Origin: Aquabacterium sp.
GTDB taxonomy: Bacteria > Pseudomonadota > Gammaproteobacteria > Burkholderiales > Burkholderiaceae_C
Direction of reading: 5' to 3'
DNA: 5,872 bases
Assembly: GCA_017989885.1 (NCBI GenBank)
Contig: JAGNPA010000133.1
Span: 1 to 5,872, forward strand
The number at the start of each line of letters is the position of its first letter. Positions within the stretch are counted from its first letter, which is position 1. Positions 1 through 5,557 of the stretch are shown piece after piece. Made by a program: the position numbers and the translations under genes. The notes below the pieces were generated by a model. The model had not been told where the DNA came from. It did no database searches and saw only the letters and a list, made by a program, of their open reading frames with translations.

Positions 1-488
1 CCGCCGAGACGTGCAACCGTGTCACCACTGCGAACCTCACGGCTCAAACGCCTGGCAACCTCGACGAGCACCCCGTCGCCAATGTGATGACCAAGACGGT
101 CGTTGATTGCCTTGAATCCATCGACGTCCAGATAGCACACCGCAAACTGCCGCCCATGCCGCCGGGCCGCCGAACACATCTGCCCCAGACGATCCATCAG
201 CAGCATGCGATTGGGCAGGCCGGTGAGTGAGTCAAAGTAGGCCAGTTGCTCAAGGCGGCGCTGATGCGCTTTCAAGGCTTCAATATTGGAGAAGACCCAG
301 ATGTAGTGGGTCAGTTGCCCGATGCGGTTGCGAACAGCGCTGACGGTCAGGAAATCAGACACCAGCGAACCGCCCTTGCAGCGCGTCAGCAGCTCTCCGC
401 GCCAGATTCCGGTGCGCCGAAGGTGCGTCAGCAGGCGGGCATGGAAGTCGGCGCCATGGGCGTCTGCGCTGATGAAGGGGTAGATCAA
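1..488 (-). pseudogene. 5'-truncated PAS-GGDEF diguanylate cyclase, also cut by the window edge
   Basis: Translating the minus strand from about 488 down to 1 gives roughly 162 residues. Residues 5-72 match the back half of a PAS domain with its PAC end (GIWRGELLTR, then LTVSAVRN, then HYIWVFSNIEALK). A short linker leads into a GGDEF domain at YFDSLTGLPNR (residues 84-94). The metal-binding DVDGFKAIND (121-130) and GHHIGD follow, and the frame leaves the window at ARLGG, just before the signature loop. Family knowledge: GGDEF domains make cyclic-di-GMP from two GTP, and PAS domains sense signals. The front half of the PAS is absent. A TGA lies in frame at 498-500 and no convincing start or ribosome site follows it; the only candidate is a TTG at 486-488. 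I infer a 5'-deleted remnant. The 3' end, and any EAL domain, lie outside the window, so the downstream part cannot be judged. Confidence 0.75.
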
Positions 489-716
489 GCAGTCGTGTCA
501 CCAGCCGCCATTTCGATCACGGCAATGGCAGCCGGGCGTTCACGTTCAAATTGTTCCGGTCTGGATGATGAGGCCGACTGACGTCTCGGATGGCGCGTGA
601 CATACGAGCGCTGTGACTCCTGCAGGGGCGACTCAACAGCCTGACCGGACGGCGAGCATCAGCCCTTCTCACGTATTCGTCATGTCAGCTTTGACACTGC
701 GCACGCGACGGCACCC
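489..716. other. Non-coding stretch between cyclase remnant and IS
   Basis: About 230 bases with no supportable gene. The minus strand has a reading frame of about 58 codons ending at the TGA at 485-487, with the tail PAAIAVIEMAAGDTTA. It has no ATG near its front and does not match the missing PAS half. Other frames are broken by stops. This is probably old intergenic DNA or debris from the event that removed the front of the cyclase gene. Confidence 0.5.
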
Positions 717-720
717 GACC
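717..720. repeat. Left target-site duplication (GACC)
   Basis: GACC directly abuts the left inverted repeat and is repeated directly outside the right inverted repeat at 2398-2401. A 4-bp direct repeat here is consistent with transposition. It is short enough that chance cannot be excluded on its own, but its exact position at both ends supports it. Confidence 0.65.
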
Positions 721-738
721 GAGGCTGTGTGGAAACGC
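721..738 (+). repeat. Left terminal inverted repeat of the IS
   Basis: Read inward, it is GAGGCTGTGTGGAAACGC. It pairs with the reverse complement of 2380-2397 (GAGGCTGTGTGAAAACAC) at 16 of 18 positions, the mismatches being positions 12 and 17. Confidence 0.85.
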
Positions 739-871
739 AATCGCAATGAATGCGAGCAGGTAGATTTCCGTCGGATGCGATAGGCGCGAGGATTTCCGGC
801 CGAATGGGCGTGATCTGCGTCTGCAGGGCATCCAGCAATGCAATTCGGGCAAGAAATTGCGCGGACCTACA

Positions 872-2323
872 TCAAGCCGCGGCCCACCGCAGCACATCCA
901 TTGCGCCTTTGGGACCGTACAGACTAATGATCCGGCGTAGGTTGTACGCCAACACGTGCAAGCCCATCTCGGTCTGCACACGTGGTCGAGTTTTCGTCAG
1001 GAAGTGCGTGGCGCCCATCCAGAACTTCAGTGTCCCGAACACATGTTCAACCGTGCTGCGCCGCTGTCGCATCTTGCCGGGGCAGGCATCCAGGCGACGC
1101 TGCATGGACTCCAATACGGTCTCATGCTCCCCGCGCCGGACTCGGCGCTCCTTTTCCGCGGTTGTGCAGCGCGCCTTGATGGGGCACTGCATGCATGCGC
1201 TCAGGTTGTAATAGGTGTGGATGACCAACCCTTGCTCGACAGACTGATGATGTCGCGGCAATAACTGACCGCTGGGGCAGCGGTACGCATCGCGATCGGG
1301 TTGATAGACGAAGTCGCGTTTGTCAAACAGGCCACGCGCCTTGTTATCGCTGGTCATCGTCATCGGCACGAAGGGCGTAATGCCTGACTGCTCGCAGGCC
1401 AGGATTTCCGGTCCCTTGTAGTAGCCACGATCAGCAAGCACTTCCACGTTTTCTTCATCTACCGCCGCCTTCGCCTGCATGGCCATCGAGGCGAGTTGCG
1501 TACGATCATGGCCGACATTCACAACATCGTGCGCGACGATCAGGTGATGCTCGGTATCGACGGCGATCTGCACGTTGTAACCGACCATCCCGGTGCCACG
1601 GCCGCTGGTCGCCATGGAGCGGGCATCCGGATCGGTCAGCGAGATTTGCTCATCGGGCGCCTGGCGCAGGCGCTCACCCATCTCCTGCAAGTAACGCATC
1701 TGCTTTCTGAGCCGGACGAGTTTCTCCTTCAGGTTCTTCGTCTTGGCTTCCGTCTCCGCTAGCTGCGTGCGATCGGCGGTATCCAGGGCGTGCATGTAGC
1801 GGTCGATACTTTCCTCGATCTGCTTGATGCGCTGCTCGAGTTTGTGTGTGGTGAAGTTCTTGTCCCGGTTATTCACGGCCTTGAACTTGCTGCCATCGAT
1901 GGCCACCACCGCCTGGCTGAACAGGTTCAGTTCGCGGCATATCGCAATGAACTGCTTGCAGGCGTTGCGAATGCCAGTGCCGTTGTCTCGACGGAAATCG
2001 GCAATGGTCTTGAAGTCGGGCGCCAAGTGCCCCGTGAGCCACATGACTTCAACGTTGCGCTGGGCCTCCCGCTCAAGTCGGCGGCTGGACTGAACTCGAT
2101 TCAGATAACCGTAGATGTACAGCTTGAGCAGCAAGCCCGGGTGATAGCCCGGCCGCCCCGTGACCGCAGGTTGCGCAGACGCGAACCCCAGACCCTGCAA
2201 GTCCAGTTCATCGACAAACAGGTCGATCACCCGCACCGGATTGTCTTCACCAACGAAGTCATCCAGTGATTCGGGCATCAACACCATCTGTGTCCGACTC
2301 TTCCCTTCGATGTATCGACTCAT
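872..2323 (-). CDS. IS1182-family DDE transposase
   Basis: The 483-residue protein has the architecture of IS1182/IS5-superfamily transposases. An InsH-type N-terminal DNA-binding domain covers about 20-115 (GRPGYHPGLLLKLYIYGYLN, DFKTIADFRRDNG). An RNase-H-fold catalytic core follows. The likely catalytic triad is D143 (AIDGSKFKAVN), D298 (LADRGYYKG) and E426 (STVEHVFGTLK). A long charged segment at about 160-222, probably coiled coil, is inserted after the first Asp. A Cys cluster (C349, C377, C380, C386) resembles a zinc-binding insert. Full length and intact. The start is well supported: GAGGTGAG at 2326-2333 sits just ahead of the ATG. The protein would cut and join the element's inverted repeats. 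The family assignment is from recognised motifs rather than a search. Confidence 0.93.
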   Translation of the reverse strand: MSRYIEGKSRTQMVLMPESLDDFVGEDNPVRVIDLFVDELDLQGLGFASAQPAVTGRPGYHPGLLLKLYIYGYLNRVQSSRRLEREAQRNVEVMWLTGHLAPDFKTIADFRRDNGTGIRNACKQFIAICRELNLFSQAVVAIDGSKFKAVNNRDKNFTTHKLEQRIKQIEESIDRYMHALDTADRTQLAETEAKTKNLKEKLVRLRKQMRYLQEMGERLRQAPDEQISLTDPDARSMATSGRGTGMVGYNVQIAVDTEHHLIVAHDVVNVGHDRTQLASMAMQAKAAVDEENVEVLADRGYYKGPEILACEQSGITPFVPMTMTSDNKARGLFDKRDFVYQPDRDAYRCPSGQLLPRHHQSVEQGLVIHTYYNLSACMQCPIKARCTTAEKERRVRRGEHETVLESMQRRLDACPGKMRQRRSTVEHVFGTLKFWMGATHFLTKTRPRVQTEMGLHVLAYNLRRIISLYGPKGAMDVLRWAAA

Positions 2324-2325
2324 CG

Positions 2326-2333
2326 CTCACCTC
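2326..2333 (-). promoter_or_regulatory. Ribosome binding site of the transposase
   Basis: On the minus strand this reads GAGGTGAG. The GAGG core lies 6 nt before the ATG at 2321-2323. It is the clearest Shine-Dalgarno sequence in the window and fixes the transposase start. Confidence 0.7.
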
Positions 2334-2379
2334 GATTCATGCTTAATGCATAGACAGAAGCCCGGCGAAATCGTTCACG

Positions 2380-2397
2380 GTGTTTTCACACAGCCTC
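2380..2397 (-). repeat. Right terminal inverted repeat of the IS
   Basis: Read inward on the minus strand, it is GAGGCTGTGTGAAAACAC, matching the left end at 16 of 18 positions. It lies upstream of the transposase gene, so the transposase promoter must lie within or just inside it. Confidence 0.85.
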
Positions 2398-2401
2398 GAC
2401 C
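2398..2401. repeat. Right target-site duplication (GACC)
   Basis: GACC immediately outside the right inverted repeat, identical to 717-720. Removing the element plus one copy would restore a continuous intergenic sequence downstream of the photolyase gene. Confidence 0.65.
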
Positions 2402-2444
2402 CACTTCTGCCCTTCGTCACTTCGCACCCGAATGACCGGTGAAC

Positions 2445-2466
2445 CCAGGAAGCTGGCTCTTCCTGG
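2445..2466 (-). terminator. Hairpin downstream of the photolyase gene, possible terminator
   Basis: CCAGGAAG and CTTCCTGG form a perfect 8-bp stem around a 6-nt loop (2453-2458), centred about 65 nt past the photolyase stop. No T-run follows on the minus strand (GTTCACC follows), so it is not a canonical intrinsic terminator. It could be a weak terminator, a 3'-end stabilising hairpin, or chance. Confidence 0.35.
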
Positions 2467-2520
2467 CCGACAGCGAAGCTATAAGTCGAATCGCGGACGC
2501 ACGTGCGAACCCGAGGCAAT

Positions 2521-4077
2521 CTAAAACAGGGTGAGTTGTGAAGGCCTGGCCGCGTCTTCCTGTCGCTGCAGGCGCTCCTTGGGGCGGGCGTGCGCCAGAC
2601 GCCCGGCTCGCTCCTTGAACCCTTGCGCCGGCTGCAGATCCAGGCTCGACCGTAGCGCGGCGATATCGGCCTTCACACATCGATGCGCCTGCTCGAACTG
2701 CACCAGCGGCAGCGGATAGTCGGCACCATCGACCAAGCCGTAGCGCAGGCGTGCCGGCGTCGGCATGCTCCATGGCAAGAAAATCCAACTATCGGGGACC
2801 TGCTGAAGCTCAGGGACCCAGCAGCGGACGAAGTCTCCCTTTGAGTCCAGTTCACGGGCCTGAGTGACAGGGTTGTACAGGCGCAGGACAGGGCTGGCAG
2901 CCATGCTGCTGTGCATTTGGATCTGCGGGTAGTGGATGCCAGGCTCGAAGTCCACGAACAACTGGGCCAGCCAGTCCGCCACCGGCCGCCACGGCAAGCC
3001 CAGCGTGTGCGTGCCCACCGTGACCAGCATTGCCCGCATGCGGAAGTTCAGCCAACCGTGGTGGTGCAGGAACCGCATGCACGCGTCCACCATGGGCCAG
3101 CCAGTGCGGCCCAAGCGCCAGGCATCGAATCGCTGCAAGTCCATTGACCGTGGCAGCTTCTCCATCTCGGGCACCAGAGCGCGGCGCTCCATGTCGGGCC
3201 GGTTCTCCAGCACCTGGAGCCAATAGCAGTGCCACCAAAGCCGAGTCACGTAGCTGTTCAGGTGGCGGTGCCAGTGCCCGCGCGGGGCAGCTTCGCTGGC
3301 TTGCAGTGCGCTTTGAGCAATCTGCCGCAGGCTCAGGCTGCCGTGAGCAATGTGGGGGCTCAGACGCGAGCAACCGCGCTCGGCCGTGGCTGGGGCGCTC
3401 ATGTGCGCTGAGTAGCCCTCGCCCCGTTTGGCCAGGAAGCTGTCCAGCAGGTCACGCGCATGCTGAAAGCCGCCCAACTGCCTTCCAGGGCAAGGCAAGG
3501 GGTCCTGCTTGACGGCGGCAGGAAGCACCTCTGAAGGAGGTCCGCTGGCAGGTTGCAGCCACTCCGCCTGGGCCGGCAGCTGCGTCAGTGGCTCTGTCGC
3601 CCAGGCCTGCCAGTGCTCCCTGAAACGACGACCGCGGCGCGACACGGGGCGGACGACACCGTTCTGCACGTACTCATGCCAGCGCACGCCATGGCTCTGG
3701 CACCATGCCAGAACCGCGCGGTCACGCTCGAAAGTCCAGAGCCCGCCGGTCTCCTGGTGGCTGTGCAAGGCGAACGGGCCGAGCCTCAGATGCAAGACAT
3801 CCAGCATCTGGATGACCGGCGCCACATGCACCTCAAGCGCGGTCCCCAACACGTTCAACTGCGCGTCCAGACTGATCAAGCATTCACGCACGAACTGCCA
3901 CTGGCGGTCGCTCGTGCAGGGCTGGTCCCAATAGTTCAGCTCGACGGCATAGACGCACAGGGTGGGCCCTGCTGCCATGGCGCATGCCAGCGCCGCATGG
4001 TCCTGCACCCGGAGGTCGCGCTTAAACCAGACGACTTGCGGCAGCAGGTCGACCGCCGTGGTCGGTGCGACGGGCAT
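2521..4077 (-). CDS. Cryptochrome/photolyase-family flavoprotein
   Basis: 518 residues, a usual length for the family. The N-terminal photolyase alpha/beta domain covers about 13-140 (VVWFKRDLRVQDHAAL at 15-30). The helical FAD-binding domain covers about 215-440 and includes GYSAHMSAP, RLSPHIAHGSLSLRQI, SYVTRLWWHCYW (275-286), GRTGWPMVDACMRF (323-336), GWLNFRMRAM and YNPVTQ (401-406). Members repair UV pyrimidine dimers with blue light or act as light sensors. Aligned by eye to E. coli PhrB, Asn378 becomes H382 and the Trp382-Gln-Trp384 segment becomes I386-Q-M388 (in DFEPGIHYPQIQM), while the Trp359 counterpart (LPW363) is kept. It is therefore not a classical class I or DASH enzyme, and substrate and repair activity are uncertain. 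A charged tail from about 485 ends in QLTLF, a beta-clamp-binding-type motif. The gene starts 6 bp after the nth stop with no good Shine-Dalgarno sequence, implying translational coupling. Confidence 0.9.
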   Translation of the reverse strand: MPVAPTTAVDLLPQVVWFKRDLRVQDHAALACAMAAGPTLCVYAVELNYWDQPCTSDRQWQFVRECLISLDAQLNVLGTALEVHVAPVIQMLDVLHLRLGPFALHSHQETGGLWTFERDRAVLAWCQSHGVRWHEYVQNGVVRPVSRRGRRFREHWQAWATEPLTQLPAQAEWLQPASGPPSEVLPAAVKQDPLPCPGRQLGGFQHARDLLDSFLAKRGEGYSAHMSAPATAERGCSRLSPHIAHGSLSLRQIAQSALQASEAAPRGHWHRHLNSYVTRLWWHCYWLQVLENRPDMERRALVPEMEKLPRSMDLQRFDAWRLGRTGWPMVDACMRFLHHHGWLNFRMRAMLVTVGTHTLGLPWRPVADWLAQLFVDFEPGIHYPQIQMHSSMAASPVLRLYNPVTQARELDSKGDFVRCWVPELQQVPDSWIFLPWSMPTPARLRYGLVDGADYPLPLVQFEQAHRCVKADIAALRSSLDLQPAQGFKERAGRLAHARPKERLQRQEDAARPSQLTLF

Positions 4078-4083
4078 GAGCGC

Positions 4084-4809
4084 TCAAGCCGTCGTGCTGG
4101 CCACTGTGTGCGAACACAAGTTGGCCACACAGCAGCCATTGCAGCGCGGGTTGCGCGCCGTACACATCTGCATGCCGTGCTGGATCAACCACTCGTGGGC
4201 GTGGCGCTTGTAGCGGCCCGGCGTCAAAGCGTTGATCTGGTCGGCCGCCTCTTCGGCCACGGCGGTGCGTACGATCTCGAGTCGGTTCAGAACGCGCAGT
4301 ACGTGTGTGTCCACAGCGATGGTGTCTTGGCCAAAGATGAAGTTCATCATGATGTCGGCCACCTTGCGGCCGACGCCTTGTAGCTTCATCAGGTCTTCGT
4401 GGGTATCAGGAATATGGCCATCAAAGTCCCGAAGGATCTGTTGGCACATGATTTTCAGATTCGTTGTTTTGCGGTTGTAGTGCGCTACCGGCTTAATGAT
4501 CGCCCGCAGTTCTTCGTCGTCGAGTGCCAGCAGCTCCTCGAAGCTGGACACGCGTTCGAAGAGTGGGACGCAGGCCTTGACCACACGGGGCGTGATGGTC
4601 ATGGTCGATAGGCAAACGGAAACCAGACACCGAAACGGCGTGCTCGACAGACCGTTGGTCATCCAGGGGTCGTCGGTCTGGTCGAAGGTTGGGTAGGTGC
4701 GACTGAGCGCGTCGTACACGGCATCCAAGCGCTGGACGTGGCCAGGATGACCCGCATGGGGGCTGACGCGGCTGGCAGCAGCGGTGATCGGGGCAGGCAT
4801 TGCAACCAT
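4084..4809 (-). CDS. nth: Endonuclease III homologue (DNA glycosylase/AP lyase)
   Basis: 241 residues against about 211 in E. coli; the excess is mainly an N-terminal extension of about 25. The helix-hairpin-helix is at 144-158 (LQGVGRKVADIMMNF) with catalytic Lys149, and the catalytic Asp167 lies in TIAVDTHVLRVLNR. The C-terminal 4Fe-4S cluster has C216, C223, C226 and C232 in the standard x6-x2-x5 spacing. The family removes oxidised pyrimidines and nicks the abasic site in base-excision repair. By eye, the E. coli SAQATD segment is CLSTMTIT here, putting T69 where Gln41 sits, and GLYNSKA is AHYNRKT, putting H110 where Leu81 sits. It is therefore a divergent subfamily whose lesion preference may differ. 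The ATG at 4809 was chosen for the GGA 10-12 nt upstream; an in-frame ATG at 4800 is possible. It lies between the TetR gene and the photolyase gene. Confidence 0.9.
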   Translation of the reverse strand: MVAMPAPITAAASRVSPHAGHPGHVQRLDAVYDALSRTYPTFDQTDDPWMTNGLSSTPFRCLVSVCLSTMTITPRVVKACVPLFERVSSFEELLALDDEELRAIIKPVAHYNRKTTNLKIMCQQILRDFDGHIPDTHEDLMKLQGVGRKVADIMMNFIFGQDTIAVDTHVLRVLNRLEIVRTAVAEEAADQINALTPGRYKRHAHEWLIQHGMQMCTARNPRCNGCCVANLCSHTVASTTA

Positions 4810-4855
4810 TCGAGGTCATCCAATTCAGTGCAGATCCATACAGCTTAGCATTATT

Positions 4856-4869
4856 GGACGATTTCGTCC
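4856..4869. promoter_or_regulatory. Perfect 14-bp palindrome in the tetR-nth gap
   Basis: GGACGATTTCGTCC equals its own reverse complement. It lies 31 nt after the tetR stop and 46 nt before the nth ATG. It could be an operator controlling nth and the photolyase gene. Read on the plus strand it is followed by TTTT (4870-4873), but no plus-strand gene needs a terminator here, and there is no T-run on the minus strand. Function is unassigned. Confidence 0.35.
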
Positions 4870-4900
4870 TTTTATGGCTTACTCCAGCCTGTGCGCGAAC

Positions 4901-5557
4901 TCAAACCTCAGGTGTGTCCAGGGTTCTGGCGGCTTGCAGTAGCCTCACCGCGTCGCGCACGCACGCCGAGGCGCGCAGCCGCAGCAGCGTTGCGTCCACC
5001 CCGAAAGCAGCCTGGAAGGACAGCGGCTGTACGGCGATTTCCACGAAACGCTCGGCCAGGCGTATCTGTTCGACGTCGGCATCCACCCGGTCCTGCACAC
5101 CGAGTGCCCGAAGTACCTGGCGCACAGCGCCCTTGAAGCTCACCTCGTACGCCGACAGCGCCAGATTGGGGAAGTTCTCTGCCTCGGCGGCAGTGATCCG
5201 CATGAGCGCCACGCAACGCGGGTGCAACATGCCCTCGACCAGGCCCTCGCCTACCCGTTGCAGGCGCTGCCCGATGTCCGGGTCGTTGTGCACCGCTTGC
5301 ATGTCGTTGAACATGGTCTGGATTGAGCGGTCGACCACCGCGGTGAACAAGGCGCCCTTATTCGGGTAGCGCGCGTAGAGCCCCGACTTGCCCACCGCGG
5401 CCTGCTGCGCCACCAGATCCAGGGTCGTGCGGCCGAAGCCTCGCTCGAGAAAGAGCGTCGTGGCCGTGGCGAGCACATGCTCCTCCAGCAGCGCAGCTTG
5501 TGCAGTCGATGGACGACCTCGACGACGGGCGGGCGGTTCAGTGCGTGCAAGGGGCAT
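4901..5557 (-). CDS. TetR/AcrR-family transcriptional regulator
   Basis: 218 residues, a normal length for the family. A basic N-terminus (RRRGRP at 11-16) precedes a typical TetR DNA-binding domain at about 22-72. It has FLERGFGRTTLDLVAQQAAV then GKSGLYARYPNKGALF (56-71), the recognition-helix and following-helix signature. The C-terminal ligand-binding half, about 80-210, resembles the AefR-like TetR_C type by general pattern (EGMLHPRCVALMRITAAEAENFPNLA); this is a moderate-confidence impression. Such proteins usually repress a neighbouring gene or operon and release DNA on binding a small molecule. Its ligand cannot be read from sequence. It is transcribed in the same direction as nth and the photolyase gene, 90 bp upstream of nth, so it may be the first gene of that unit or may act on a gene outside the window. 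The ATG at 5557 has no clear Shine-Dalgarno sequence. Confidence 0.9.
   Translation of the reverse strand: MPLARTEPPARRRGRPSTAQAALLEEHVLATATTLFLERGFGRTTLDLVAQQAAVGKSGLYARYPNKGALFTAVVDRSIQTMFNDMQAVHNDPDIGQRLQRVGEGLVEGMLHPRCVALMRITAAEAENFPNLALSAYEVSFKGAVRQVLRALGVQDRVDADVEQIRLAERFVEIAVQPLSFQAAFGVDATLLRLRASACVRDAVRLLQAARTLDTPEV

Larger units (their letters stand above)
721..2397 (-). mobile_element. IS1182-family insertion sequence, apparently complete
   Basis: The 1677-bp element is bounded by imperfect 18-bp inverted repeats that start GAGGCTGTGTG at each end, with GACC direct repeats immediately outside. It carries one full-length transposase gene on the minus strand, 73 bp inside the right repeat, and about 130 bp of non-coding DNA between the transposase stop and the left repeat. 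Size, one-gene layout, end sequence and transposase type all fit the IS1182 family. No frameshift or internal stop is seen, so the copy may be active. The element sits between the photolyase gene and the cyclase remnant and interrupts no gene I can recognise. Confidence 0.85.

Noticed and set aside
246..581. A 111-codon plus-strand frame
   Set aside because: It is opposite the PAS-GGDEF reading frame, whose motifs are unmistakable, and has no recognisable features of its own.
485..662. A 58-codon minus-strand frame ending in MAAGDTTA, considered as the frameshifted front of the cyclase
   Set aside because: Its sequence does not resemble the front half of a PAS domain, and it has no start codon near its beginning.
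685..981. A 98-codon minus-strand frame overlapping the transposase 3' end and the left inverted repeat
   Set aside because: It overlaps the transposase in another frame, is rich in Arg, Cys and Trp, and would extend out of the element. It has no support as a second IS gene or frameshift product.
750..1264. Several plus-strand reading frames of 65-153 codons within the IS
   Set aside because: They lie opposite the well-supported transposase gene, encode Arg/Ser/Ala-rich sequence with no recognisable motif, and are typical antisense shadows in GC-rich DNA.
2401..2445. Similarity of intergenic text here (around GACCGG and GTGCGAAGTG) to the stretch near 5660-5730, considered as a dispersed repeat
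   Set aside because: Only short scattered matches were found on either strand, with no alignable unit.
3553..4383. A 276-codon plus-strand frame spanning the photolyase-nth junction
   Set aside because: It is antisense to two proteins with clear family motifs, crosses their boundary, and shows no domain. Its length reflects codon bias on the opposite strand.
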